Positions 55,465 through 64,000 of a DNA stretch of 64,000 nt are shown piece by piece. The number at the start of each line of letters is the position of its first letter. The stretch's first letter is position 1. Made by a program: the position numbers and the translations under genes. This stretch comes from Prochlorococcus sp. AG-418-I20 (GTDB taxonomy: Bacteria; Cyanobacteriota; Cyanobacteriia; PCC-6307; Cyanobiaceae), in assembly GCA_003214175.1 (NCBI GenBank), contig QCLZ01000005.1, positions 1 to 64,000 on the forward strand. Reading direction: 5' to 3'. The notes beneath the pieces were generated by a model. It searched no databases. It had not been told where the DNA came from and was given only the letters and a program-made list of their open reading frames with translations.

Positions 55465-55653
55465 ATGAAAATAAACTCCAAAATAGATGCATTACAATTA
55501 ATGCTTACTGATTTAAGAACTAGAAATGAGCCAATAAGACACAAAGCTGCATTTAAAGGATGTCAACCAGAATTTCAAAATCTTGTATCAAGGTTAATAA
55601 AGCAGTTAGAGGACGAATTGGTTTCTGAAAAGCTTTCTAATCGTGATAGTTAA
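55465..55653 (+). CDS. Small conserved helical protein, 62 aa
   Basis: A soluble protein: IDALQLMLTDLRTRNEPIRH, KAAFKGCQPEFQNLVSRLIK and an acidic tail. One cysteine. It follows the SDR gene on the same strand by 26 bases. The well-spaced hydrophobic residues indicate two helices. Function unknown. Confidence 0.6.
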   Translation: MKINSKIDALQLMLTDLRTRNEPIRHKAAFKGCQPEFQNLVSRLIKQLEDELVSEKLSNRDS

Positions 55654-55662
55654 AAATTTAGA

Positions 55663-56274
55663 TTATCTAAATGAACTTAAGTTATCCAATTTTGCTTTTT
55701 CTGAAAGTTCATCATATCCTCCAAAAAATATATTATCCAAAAATATTTGAGGAAAAGTATTATGGCTACTTTGAGCCATTATTTTTTTAAAGATCTCATC
55801 ATTATCTATTAAAATAACTTCATGAGGGATAGATAAAGAATTAAGCAACCTAATTGCTCTTTTAGACCAAGGGCAATCCTTTAAAATATATGCTTTTACA
55901 CGTGATTCATTTTTAAAAAAATCACTATTTGATATATTAATAATTTTTTGTTCAAAAGAAATTAATAATATATCAGTACCTTTTTTTACAATACATCCCT
56001 CTTCAAGATGACCTCCAAAGACATTACATCCCTCATCTGCGAAACTTAAGTGTAAGTGAACATCTCCTTTATTAAAGTGTCCATTTAAAGATACTATCTC
56101 TAGATTTCCCTCGAATTTATTTATCTGTAGATTCCCTGGGCATTGAATACAAACTTTTCTAAGATTACCAACCACTCCAGAAACATACCCATTTAAATTA
56201 TTCGACAAAGAATATTCTTTAATTGAATTTATCAAATCAGATTCTGGAGATAGCTTTAGGCTATGAGGCTGCAT
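55663..56274 (-). CDS. PPC (DUF296) domain fused to glutaredoxin
   Basis: The ATG at 56274 gives 203 residues. The N-terminal domain (LSPESDLINSIKEY, GYVSGVVGNLRKV, NKGDVHLHLSFAD, FGGHLEEG) is a PPC/DUF296 fold. The C-terminal part (about 128-203) is a glutaredoxin: active site in LKDCPWSKRAIRLL (CPWS, monothiol type) and the cis-Pro NTFPQIFL followed by GGYDEL. The fusion suggests redox control or metal/glutathione use in a DUF296 protein. Starting at 56319 would add 15 residues. Confidence 0.82.
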   Translation of the reverse strand: MQPHSLKLSPESDLINSIKEYSLSNNLNGYVSGVVGNLRKVCIQCPGNLQINKFEGNLEIVSLNGHFNKGDVHLHLSFADEGCNVFGGHLEEGCIVKKGTDILLISFEQKIINISNSDFFKNESRVKAYILKDCPWSKRAIRLLNSLSIPHEVILIDNDEIFKKIMAQSSHNTFPQIFLDNIFFGGYDELSEKAKLDNLSSFR

Positions 56275-56458
56275 TATATAGAAAGTAATAATTTTGTAAT
56301 ATAAAACATCATCAATCATAAAGAGGAGATGAGTTTATAAACTTTAGGATTCTGATTTAAATTAAATTTTAGAATCTATCATTAAAAACTTTAAAAATTT
56401 CTATTAAGAATTTAAGCTTGTTGAGAGTGTAATATATTTTTTATACACAAAAACTAAT

Positions 56459-57010
56459 TTGATTTTTAGAAAAAGTTTTAACAATTTGGCATTGAATATT
56501 CCCAACTTATTATCGATATCCCGCCTTTTCCTTGTATTTCCATTAATACTCTTTATAGAAATTAACAGACCTTTTTATGTTTTTATATTGATTATTATTG
56601 GAGGTTTAACTGATTTTTTTGACGGGTTAATCGCGAGGAAGTTTAATCTTAAAACCAGATTAGGAGCTATCCTTGATCCCTTAAGCGATAAAGTATTCTA
56701 CCTAATTCCTTTGATCTACCTTTATAAGAATAATTTAATACCTTTCTGGTCTTTGACATTAATTTTATTTAGAGAATTAATTATCTCTAGCCTAAGGAAC
56801 GCTAAAAAAGACGGTTTACCAGCATCTCAGTTAGGTAAATTTAAAACATTCTTCTTTTTTATTTCTGTTATGACCTTTTTCATGACCTTTTTTATACCTT
56901 TAAAAATAAACTTATTGAATAATTTAGCTTTAATTTTTTATTGGATAGGTTTCTTCCTAACTTTTATTACTTTATTGGGCTATTTAAGAATTAAAAAGAA
57001 TCTTATCTGA
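56459..57010 (+). CDS. pgsA: CDP-diacylglycerol-glycerol-3-phosphate phosphatidyltransferase
   Basis: The 183-residue membrane protein has the CDP-alcohol phosphotransferase motif FFDGLIARKFNLKTRLGAIL followed by DPLSDK. It makes phosphatidylglycerol phosphate, precursor of the only phospholipid of thylakoids. The start is a TTG (MIFRKS). Its end overlaps the convergent CSP41-like gene by 27 bases. Confidence 0.94.
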   Translation: MIFRKSFNNLALNIPNLLSISRLFLVFPLILFIEINRPFYVFILIIIGGLTDFFDGLIARKFNLKTRLGAILDPLSDKVFYLIPLIYLYKNNLIPFWSLTLILFRELIISSLRNAKKDGLPASQLGKFKTFFFFISVMTFFMTFFIPLKINLLNNLALIFYWIGFFLTFITLLGYLRIKKNLI

Positions 57011-57910
57011 ATTCTCGTCAAACCCCTCACTCTTTTTAAAATTAAAATCATTCATAAAACTATGCTTTAAACCATTAAATAAATCAAAAGTTGGAGCCCA
57101 TTCTAAATCACGTTTAATCTTAGAGATGTCAGTCTGATAATGATTTAATCTAATTGGAAATCCCTTTCGAGATTTAGGATCTAATTTTTGATAATCAAAT
57201 GTTCTTAAAGAAATCTCATTTTGGTTTAATCCAAGAACTTCTGCACATAAATGAATTAACCCTTTAATCGTAACTCCTTTTTCACCTGAACAGTTGTAAA
57301 TATTATTTTTAGAATTTTCAAAATTTATGCATCTAATCATTACATCAGTCAGATCAGAAACATGGCCTAGCTGAGTAATTAAAGATCCGTCACCAGGTAT
57401 AGGAATGGATTTATTGGTAAATAATCTCTCAAAAAACCAATTTTCAACATTATTATAATTTCCTGGTCCATAAATATAAGTAGGTCTAAAACTTGTAAAA
57501 GGAATCTTCTGTTTTATCAACCAATTTTCTGTCTGAAATTTTCCTTTGTGCCGACTATTTGGATCAATGGAATCGTTTTCAAATAAAGGTAGTTCGCAAT
57601 TATCTTTATAAACCCCTGCAGAGCTGACATATATATATCTCTGAAAAGTGTTATCTAGATTTTCTATGAGAAGTTTCGTTTGTTCTAACTCTCTTCCAGA
57701 AATATCATAGACTACATCATACTTTTCATCTCTCAGTTTAACTAAACTTTCTAATTTATTCCTATCACCCTTAATTAAATTTGTTTTTTCATGATTAGTT
57801 TTATTACCTCTTGTAAAAATATCAATATCATGATTTTTACTTAATAATTTTCCAACCAAAGACTTGCCAACAAATCTAGTGCCGCCCATTACAAGAATTT
57901 TCATATTCAA
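56984..57910 (-). CDS. NAD-dependent epimerase-like protein, CSP41-related
   Basis: The 308-residue extended SDR starts ILVMGGTRFVGKSLVGKLL and has RYIYVSSAGVY and FRPTYIYGPGNYNNVE. The GGTRFVG loop and size match CSP41/RAP38-like RNA-binding proteins of plastids and cyanobacteria, which stabilise transcripts. A sugar-epimerase role cannot be excluded. Met3 may be the true start. Confidence 0.8.
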   Translation of the reverse strand: MNMKILVMGGTRFVGKSLVGKLLSKNHDIDIFTRGNKTNHEKTNLIKGDRNKLESLVKLRDEKYDVVYDISGRELEQTKLLIENLDNTFQRYIYVSSAGVYKDNCELPLFENDSIDPNSRHKGKFQTENWLIKQKIPFTSFRPTYIYGPGNYNNVENWFFERLFTNKSIPIPGDGSLITQLGHVSDLTDVMIRCINFENSKNNIYNCSGEKGVTIKGLIHLCAEVLGLNQNEISLRTFDYQKLDPKSRKGFPIRLNHYQTDISKIKRDLEWAPTFDLFNGLKHSFMNDFNFKKSEGFDENSDKILFNS

Positions 57911-57996
57911 AAAATATTTAACTGAAGTAGTAATCTTAAATAGAATTACATATTGAATAGTACTACTAAGAAGTAATTAATGAAAAGGATGATTCT

Positions 57997-58764
57997 ATGG
58001 AACTAATACCAGCAATTGATTTAATGAATGGTAAGTGTGTAAGGCTTTTTAAGGGCGACTTTAACAAAAGAAAAGACTTCACAAAAGAACCTCATGAGCA
58101 GGCTAAATTTTGGGAAAGCGAAGGGGCAAAGTATATACATATAGTTGATTTGGACGCCGCAAAAACTGGATTCCCAACAAACGATGAATCAATAAAAAAG
58201 ATTGCAAAAACAGTTAACATACCTATACAAATAGGTGGGGGTATAAGATCTCAAGAAAGGATAGAACAATTATTTTCTTATGGTATTGAGAAAGTTATCA
58301 TGGGGACCTCTGCAATAGAAAATAAAAAATTAGTTAAAGACTTATCGAATAAATTTCCTGGAAGGATAATTGTTGGGATAGATGCAAAAGATGGGAAAGT
58401 TAGTACAAGGGGTTGGCTCGAACAATCAAATATTTTAGCCACAGATCTAGTAAGGGATTTTTCTTCATTCAAAATCGCTAGTTTTATTGTTACAGATATA
58501 AATACAGATGGTACCTTAGAAGGAACAAATGAAGAATTCATAAAAAGCATACTGGAAATTACAGATATTCCAGTAATTGCCTCAGGAGGTGTTGGTTCAA
58601 TTTCGGATTTATTATCCTTAGTTAAATTTGAAAATTCTGGACTTTTTGGCGTGATTGTGGGTAAAGCTCTTTATGAAAACAAATTTAAAATAAGCGAAGC
58701 GAATAATGTATTGTCGTCAGAGAGATTGAATGACTTTGATTTAAATAGAAAATACTTCGCTTAA
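57997..58764 (+). CDS. hisA: ProFAR isomerase (histidine biosynthesis)
   Basis: The 255-residue TIM barrel has the catalytic Asp in LIPAIDLMNGKCVRL and the second in VTDINTDGTLEGTN, with IGGGIRSQE and ASGGVGSISDL binding phosphate. It isomerises the fourth intermediate of histidine synthesis. Confidence 0.97.
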   Translation: MELIPAIDLMNGKCVRLFKGDFNKRKDFTKEPHEQAKFWESEGAKYIHIVDLDAAKTGFPTNDESIKKIAKTVNIPIQIGGGIRSQERIEQLFSYGIEKVIMGTSAIENKKLVKDLSNKFPGRIIVGIDAKDGKVSTRGWLEQSNILATDLVRDFSSFKIASFIVTDINTDGTLEGTNEEFIKSILEITDIPVIASGGVGSISDLLSLVKFENSGLFGVIVGKALYENKFKISEANNVLSSERLNDFDLNRKYFA

Positions 58765-58843
58765 AAGAGTATAAAAATTGATTTAAGGCTGGTATTTGCA
58801 GTAATTGTTAGTTAATTTTGTATAAGAGATAAGAAATCTAGTA

Positions 58844-60457
58844 TTGGAATTAATTTCAAAAAAAACGATATTGATTATTGCTCCAAGCTTAATAGCAGAA
58901 TCTTTATCGCTTAAGCTAACATCACTAGACCAAAATTTAGATATTAATTTTAGTGATGGAATAAGTGATAAAACTCCGGATTTAGTTATATGGAATGTTC
59001 TTAATTTTCAATCAGAAGATCTTATAAGGTTAGAATTATTAAATTTAAGAAAAAAATATGATTCAAAGTTTCTTATAATACTATCTGGCGAAATTTTTTA
59101 TGAAGCAAAAACCTCTCCATCATTAAATGCTGAAGGTTTTCTTTTAAATCCCAGTGCCGAAAAAGTACTTGAATCTATTGATACCATATTAAATGGAGGA
59201 AGAGTATTTGATATTGAAAATAAATTCCGGGTTCAATTAAACAAAAATAAGCATCTTTCTTTTAGTCAAAAAATTCTTACTTCAGGTCTGAAACAAATCG
59301 ACACTGAGATTAACTATATATTTAAATATGCAAACTCTGACTCAACTCCAGAATTTTATAAATTCATTTTAAAGGGAAGATTAAGAGAACTAATTACTGT
59401 TAAATCATTCCTTATTTTCTTATGGGGTAATTCATTAGAACTTTATACAGAGGCAGTTTATACAGAAAACAAAATAAATCTTGAAAATAAGAACACTGTA
59501 TTCATTAAAGATAAAAATACTATAGAAATATGGAATTTAATTTTTGAAAGACTAAAAGAAAGATATAGCTTAAATAACTTAGAGGTTGAATTTAATAATT
59601 CATCAATAATTCTCTCTGGGATAAAGAAAGAGTTTATCTCACGTCTAATATGCAAAATGTTAGATGAGTTAGATAATCTGGTAAAAAATATTAAGGAAAA
59701 CTATAAAGAGAAAGATTTTAAAGATGATTTAAATTCTCTTATAAATGAACTTAAAATTAATACTATTTCAAATATCACAGATAGTTATTTTAGATTAAAA
59801 AGAGGAAGCGAATCAATTTCAATAAATGATTTTCTTTATAATGAAGTTAGTTGTAAAGAGATAGATAAAGAATCTCATGAATCAATAATGTTTATCGAAC
59901 CAATTATTAAAAATGAAGCTCTTGACTATGATGGAAAATTACTACCTTTATATGAAACAGAATCGTTTTTAATCCTTGAAAATATAATTTCAAATTGGAC
60001 AATTAGGAACTGTAATTTATTAGCTTCTGAAATCTTTAATATTTGTTCATCTTGGCCTGAATTAAGAACTGTACTTATAAATCCCGAATTACAATCAACA
60101 AGAAATTTTGAAAGATTTAGAAATAATATTAATAACTACAATCGTTGGCATGACTATATTTATCTGCCTATCTACTTATATGAGAGTAAACGAGAATATA
60201 TTGATATTATCGATAAGAAATTTACCCGTTTCTTTAAAAATGAGAATAGGGAGAAAGAATTAGATAATCTAGAATGGCTTCAAAAACAAGTTACATTATT
60301 AGTTGAGATAAGAGATGCCGTAGCACCTCAGCTAGAAGTTGCGGTAAAGTATATCGGTAATCTTTTCGTAACTTTCCTTACAAAGGTCGTTGGCAAAGCT
60401 ATCGGTTTAGTAGGAAAAGGAATCCTACAAGGATTAGGAAGATCAAGTTCAAAGTAA
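58844..60457 (+). CDS. DUF3685/Ycf55-like protein, 537 aa
   Basis: The N-terminal 120 residues (ILIIAPSLIAESLSLKLT; FLIILSGEIFY; EKVLESIDTILNGGRVF) resemble a response-regulator receiver without clear phospho-acceptor residues. The middle is helical and the C terminus has a hydrophobic stretch (KYIGNLFVTFLTKVVG). This matches DUF3685/Ycf55, found in cyanobacteria and red plastids. The start is TTG. Function unknown. Four further genes follow in the same direction, the first three closely spaced. Confidence 0.78.
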   Translation: MELISKKTILIIAPSLIAESLSLKLTSLDQNLDINFSDGISDKTPDLVIWNVLNFQSEDLIRLELLNLRKKYDSKFLIILSGEIFYEAKTSPSLNAEGFLLNPSAEKVLESIDTILNGGRVFDIENKFRVQLNKNKHLSFSQKILTSGLKQIDTEINYIFKYANSDSTPEFYKFILKGRLRELITVKSFLIFLWGNSLELYTEAVYTENKINLENKNTVFIKDKNTIEIWNLIFERLKERYSLNNLEVEFNNSSIILSGIKKEFISRLICKMLDELDNLVKNIKENYKEKDFKDDLNSLINELKINTISNITDSYFRLKRGSESISINDFLYNEVSCKEIDKESHESIMFIEPIIKNEALDYDGKLLPLYETESFLILENIISNWTIRNCNLLASEIFNICSSWPELRTVLINPELQSTRNFERFRNNINNYNRWHDYIYLPIYLYESKREYIDIIDKKFTRFFKNENREKELDNLEWLQKQVTLLVEIRDAVAPQLEVAVKYIGNLFVTFLTKVVGKAIGLVGKGILQGLGRSSSK

Positions 60458-60471
60458 GTTTTAAAACTTTA

Positions 60472-61023
60472 ATGAAAATACTTCAATGGATCCTAATAGC
60501 ATTAATTTTCTTAAGTCCATATAAAGCAAATGCCTCAAGAGATACTAATAGTTACGATGGCAACATTTTTCCTATATATGCAGGTAATGGCGCAATAGTT
60601 CCTCCCCAGACAACTCTTCAGGAATCATTAAAAAATAAAAGAGTCGCAGTTTTATTTTTTTATCTTGATGACAGCTCTGATAGCAAAGCTATGGCTCCGA
60701 TAATATCTGGTTTAGATTTGATATGGAGAAATAATATAGATATTATTGCTCTAACCACTGATGAATTACAGAATAAAGAAAAGTCTGATCTTCCAAATGA
60801 ACCTAATTATTATTGGAATGGATTAATTCCACAAACCATCATAATTAACAGTGATGGAGAAGTTAAATATAATGAAAATGGAATGATTAATATCGATGAA
60901 TTAAATAATGTTATAGGAGAAATAAAAGGAATTGATTTAAAAAATACTCAATTTTCTGTAGAAAGTTTTAATGAATACAACAGTATAATTTCCGAAAAAG
61001 AAGATAAAACAAACATTAATTAA
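60472..61023 (+). CDS. Thioredoxin-fold lumenal protein, Slr1796-like
   Basis: A signal peptide (about 1-22, ending ANAS) precedes a thioredoxin-like chain: VAVLFFYLDDSSDSKAMAP, then IIALTTDELQ and LIPQTIIINSDGE. The CXXC is replaced by DSSD, so it is redox-inactive. It resembles the thylakoid protein described as a photosystem I accumulation factor; this match is from memory. It follows the DUF3685 gene by 14 bases. Confidence 0.68.
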   Translation: MKILQWILIALIFLSPYKANASRDTNSYDGNIFPIYAGNGAIVPPQTTLQESLKNKRVAVLFFYLDDSSDSKAMAPIISGLDLIWRNNIDIIALTTDELQNKEKSDLPNEPNYYWNGLIPQTIIINSDGEVKYNENGMINIDELNNVIGEIKGIDLKNTQFSVESFNEYNSIISEKEDKTNIN

Positions 61024-61028
61024 ACAAA

Positions 61029-62195
61029 ATGATATTAATAAATATCTTCTTAATTATTTTAATTTTTTTAATTCTGTCAGATTTATATATTAAAAACTCA
61101 CCCAAAACAAAATTAAATCTGGTACCTCTAAATTACAAAATTAAAAAAAAGGATGGTTTAACCGAATTAATTACTGATTTAAAAATAACTAATACAAGTA
61201 AAAACAAAGAGACGATGGTATCTAATATAAATTTTGAATTAGATTTTTTCAAAGGTAAAGGTAACGAATATTGTCAAAATTTAAACTATCAAGAAGATAT
61301 TTTCATTCATGATAATAATAAAATTAAGAATTTAAATAATTATTGGCCAACAACAATTATCAAATCAAATTCAGAATTATTTGTAAGAATCATATATAAA
61401 TTTAGAAATAATAACTTTAGAGAAAAAATAAAATATCTATGGTTAAAAGTATTTTGGGAGAACTATGGACATTTTGGTATTTCAAAAAATAAGGATTGTT
61501 TCTTGATTAATTTAGATGTTCAGAAACAAAGGCCGATAGAAGTCTTTGAAATTCCAATAAATAATAAATATAAGGCTTTTGCAATTAAAACTGATTTACT
61601 TGGTTGTTTTGATGACCCTGTAAATACTGTGATTGATTACTGTAAAGGAATTGTAGAAGAAAATGATATTTTAACAATTGGTGAGAGTCCACTTGCGATT
61701 ATGCAAAATAGATATATAGCCCCACAAAATTTAGAATATAGTTTATTTTCGAAAGTATTCTGTTATTTTTTTCACCCCACAAGCAGTCTCGCAACAGCTT
61801 GTGGAATGCAACTATTAATAAATAGGATTGGAATCACAAGAATAACATTTGCATTAATTTTTGGATTTCTCTTTAAACTATTTGGTATTAAGGGAATGTT
61901 TTATAGATTAACTAGTTCAGAATCATCTCTAATTGATGATATAAGTGGTACAGTCACACCTTACGACAAAAGTATAGTTATGGGTCCTATTAATGCAGAT
62001 TTATTTTGCAACGAGGTCTCGAAATATTTAAATATAGAAGTTGCTGTAGTGGATGTTAATGATCTTGGAGGTGTAAAAGTTTTAGCTAGTTCAAATAAGA
62101 CAGTAAATAAAATACTCAAAAGAAACCTAGTATCTAATCCAGCTGGCAATGGAGATGAAAAAACTCCTATAGTGATAATAAGAGAAAAAAAGTAA
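61029..62195 (+). CDS. CofE-like (F420-0:gamma-glutamyl ligase family) protein, 388 aa
   Basis: An N-terminal membrane helix, a beta-rich domain (about 30-165), then a domain with ENDILTIGESPLAIMQNRYI and DDISGTVTPYDKSIVMGP that resembles CofE-like proteins. Cyanobacteria are not known to make F420 through this protein, so substrate and cofactor are unclear. It starts five bases after the previous gene and the next gene starts directly after its stop. Confidence 0.72.
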   Translation: MILINIFLIILIFLILSDLYIKNSPKTKLNLVPLNYKIKKKDGLTELITDLKITNTSKNKETMVSNINFELDFFKGKGNEYCQNLNYQEDIFIHDNNKIKNLNNYWPTTIIKSNSELFVRIIYKFRNNNFREKIKYLWLKVFWENYGHFGISKNKDCFLINLDVQKQRPIEVFEIPINNKYKAFAIKTDLLGCFDDPVNTVIDYCKGIVEENDILTIGESPLAIMQNRYIAPQNLEYSLFSKVFCYFFHPTSSLATACGMQLLINRIGITRITFALIFGFLFKLFGIKGMFYRLTSSESSLIDDISGTVTPYDKSIVMGPINADLFCNEVSKYLNIEVAVVDVNDLGGVKVLASSNKTVNKILKRNLVSNPAGNGDEKTPIVIIREKK

Positions 62196-63221
62196 ATGAA
62201 AAAAGGCATGAAAGTAACTTTTGAAGAACTCCATATAAGGCACATTAACCTTTTAATAGATATTAAAAATAAGGAATTAAATAATTGGTTCTTTAAGATG
62301 GCAATTATAAATACATTTGATGACTTAAAAATTTTTTTAAATAATCTTAAGAAAAATAAAAATAAATGCATAATTGCTATATCTGGAAACGAAATCATTG
62401 GTTATTTGAATATTTTTCCTCTAAACAAAAAAGAGACTTGCTTAAAAATATCTAAGCCAAAGTTAATTAACAACAAGTGCTCCTTAACTGATAAACAATT
62501 AACTTTAGGATTGATAAAAAAATGCATCTCAATAAAAGACATCAAAACCTCAAGTTGGATAATTAACGCTGATATAAACAATATTGACCTTATATCAACA
62601 TCAAGAGAATTAGGATTTCAACCTTTGGGAGAGATTATACTTTGGGATGGTTTCGATCTAAATAAATCTATAAAGCAAAACACCCTAGGCTATGCCTTAA
62701 TTAATGAATTCCAAAACATTAATAAACAAAATATATTGAAAATAGTGAATTTCATCAGATCAAATCAATCTCCCTTAATAAGAAATATTTTAGATTTTGA
62801 TCAAGTTGACATTCTTAAAAGAAATAACTCTAAAAGTGGAGCCTTAATATATGAAAATTCTGTTTTATGTACAATTTTGAAAGATATAAATTATCAAAAC
62901 GAAGAAATTTATACTTTAACTATTAGTAGATATTGGGATAAAAAATTCGATTCCATTTTAAAAGAATTTATAAAAAGATTTTCTGAAAAATCTCCTAATT
63001 CATATTTAAAAACCTATAAAGAAAATTCTCAATTAAATCTTTTTCTCGAAGAATGTAATCTAAAAGAAAAAAATCAAGAACTTATTCTGATCAGGAATAC
63101 AATAGTTAAGAATGAAGCCAAACAAGTAAATAAAATAAATCAATCTTTGGAAACAATCTTTGAAAAATTAAGTCCGCAAGGTAATCCATATCCATCTCCT
63201 TTTCCATTAAAAACGAAGTGA
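62196..63221 (+). CDS. GNAT-like acetyltransferase, 341 aa
   Basis: The N-terminal half has the order of a GNAT fold: [20 protein letters not shown], then [10 protein letters not shown], with [20 protein letters not shown] and [13 protein letters not shown] as the last strand-helix elements. The second half repeats a weaker version. Substrate unknown. Its stop overlaps the ruvX GTG start by four bases (GTGA). Confidence 0.65.
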   Translation: MKKGMKVTFEELHIRHINLLIDIKNKELNNWFFKMAIINTFDDLKIFLNNLKKNKNKCIIAISGNEIIGYLNIFPLNKKETCLKISKPKLINNKCSLTDKQLTLGLIKKCISIKDIKTSSWIINADINNIDLISTSRELGFQPLGEIILWDGFDLNKSIKQNTLGYALINEFQNINKQNILKIVNFIRSNQSPLIRNILDFDQVDILKRNNSKSGALIYENSVLCTILKDINYQNEEIYTLTISRYWDKKFDSILKEFIKRFSEKSPNSYLKTYKENSQLNLFLEECNLKEKNQELILIRNTIVKNEAKQVNKINQSLETIFEKLSPQGNPYPSPFPLKTK

Positions 63222-63679
63222 AATTCAGCAAACCTAAATCCAAATCAATTTTGAGTCTGGATGTAGGTACCAAAAGAATAGGATTAGCTTATTGTGATCC
63301 CCTATGCATAACATCAAATATTCTTCCAGCCATAAATAGATTTGAAAATCATCAAGAGATTAAAATCATTAGAAATCATATAGATGAATTAAATTTGACT
63401 GGTTTTATTGTGGGTATTCCACTTAATGAGGAAGGTCAAATGACTACTCAAGCTATTGATTGTAAAAAATACGGTCACTTACTTTCAAAAGAATTAAAGC
63501 TTCCATTTTCTTACGTCAACGAACATAGTTCAACTTGGGAATCTTCAAATAGATTTGGAATAAAAAAAGATAAATCTGGATTAATTGATAGTCTTTCAGC
63601 AAAAATAATACTTGAACAATGGATCGAAGAAGGTCCTGAATTAGAAGAATTAGCTGGTAAACGTCAGATAAAATATTAA
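63218..63679 (+). CDS. ruvX: Putative pre-16S rRNA nuclease / Holliday junction resolvase YqgF
   Basis: The 153-residue RNase-H-fold protein has the first catalytic Asp in [15 protein letters not shown] (D15), [12 protein letters not shown], and the later [11 protein letters not shown] and [13 protein letters not shown]. It is the ruvX/yqgF family, which matures 16S rRNA 5' ends or resolves junctions. The start is GTG, overlapping the previous stop. Confidence 0.93.
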   Translation: MKFSKPKSKSILSLDVGTKRIGLAYCDPLCITSNILPAINRFENHQEIKIIRNHIDELNLTGFIVGIPLNEEGQMTTQAIDCKKYGHLLSKELKLPFSYVNEHSSTWESSNRFGIKKDKSGLIDSLSAKIILEQWIEEGPELEELAGKRQIKY

Positions 63680-63704
63680 TATTAAAAAGGATAGAATTTT
63701 TTAA

Positions 63705-64000
63705 ATGAAAGAAACTAACTCAAATAATACATATGATGCACAGACTCTAATATTAAATGACTCAAATGGGAACGAGCTATTTTGTTATCTTGAACAATTA
63801 GTAAGTGTTGAAGGTCAAGAATATGCTTTATTAACACCAGTTGATACCCCTGTTAGTTTATTCAAGATAAATGAAAAAGATGAACCTGAACTAATTGAGA
63901 AAATTGATAAAAATGAACAAATTCTAAAAAATGCTGAATCAGTTCTACAAGAACATGATTTAAGACTTATTAGATCAGCAGTTACATTAACAGTATCAGG
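63705..64000 (+). CDS. DUF3727-like protein, N-terminal part (cut by right edge)
   Basis: From the ATG at 63705 the frame is open to the end of the window (98 codons). The pattern TLILNDSNGNELFCYLEQLV and EYALLTPVDTPVSLFKI is the DUF1292/DUF3727 start found in cyanobacterial and plastid proteins. It follows ruvX by 25 bases. The C-terminal part is missing. Confidence 0.72.
   Translation, partial: MKETNSNNTYDAQTLILNDSNGNELFCYLEQLVSVEGQEYALLTPVDTPVSLFKINEKDEPELIEKIDKNEQILKNAESVLQEHDLRLIRSAVTLTVS

Overview
The window is about 30% G+C and reads as a chromosome segment of a marine picocyanobacterium, most probably a high-light-adapted Prochlorococcus. The evidence is the AT-rich codon use, the very tight gene packing, and the photosynthetic and cyanobacterial families present (psb28, gun4, a PAM68 homologue, a Ycf39-like and a CSP41-like protein, DUF1816, DUF1830, DUF3082, DUF3288, DUF3685, DUF3727). 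The species call is inference from gene content. No phage, transposon, CRISPR array or rRNA was seen. One tRNA (Pro, UGG) was found.

Layout. 0-8 kb: the tail of lspA, a membrane GTPase, a PLP decarboxylase, tadA, a serine/alanine-glyoxylate aminotransferase, and glnA with NtcA-like sites upstream and a strong terminator downstream. 8-17.5 kb: an RsbW-like kinase, gun4, mnmH, psb28, an AI-2E-family permease, then a long minus-strand run rsmA-ispE-DUF3082-small membrane ORF-pdhB-secD-secF. 17.6-25.5 kb: rlmH, a LexA-boxed umuDC pair followed by a HEATH-motif protein, dnaG, a DMT permease, ruvA, rpsO and PAM68. 25.5-35.3 kb: dnaE, gatA, rlmB, mrnC, a STAS-domain gene with no ordinary start codon, carA and trpD. 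35.3-40 kb: an ABC exporter, msrA, tRNA-Pro, uppP and several very small membrane-protein genes.

40-45 kb holds what looks like a complete glucosylglycerate cycle: GpgS synthase diverging from a tight minus-strand operon of a GH13 phosphorylase, the GpgP-type phosphatase and glycerate kinase. 45-51 kb is the most accessory-looking stretch: many short orphan ORFs, a ribbon-helix-helix-like protein with a 5' hairpin, and a Rieske oxygenase/micropeptide/ABC-ATPase operon. 51-54 kb is an iron-response block: two Fur-like boxes before a cysteine-rich Crp/Fnr-family regulator, ferritin, a third Fur-like box between ferritin and a divergent 40-residue Cys/Lys-rich ORF, and an FbpC-type ATPase. 54-64 kb returns to conserved genes: nth with unusual cysteine spacing, a Ycf39-like protein, a PPC-glutaredoxin fusion, pgsA, CSP41-like, hisA, DUF3685, a thioredoxin-fold protein, a CofE-like protein, a GNAT-like protein, ruvX, and the start of a DUF3727 gene cut by the right edge.

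Most assignments come from motif recognition by eye; no database search was run. Small ORFs under 60 codons were found by translating intergenic sequence by hand and carry lower confidence.
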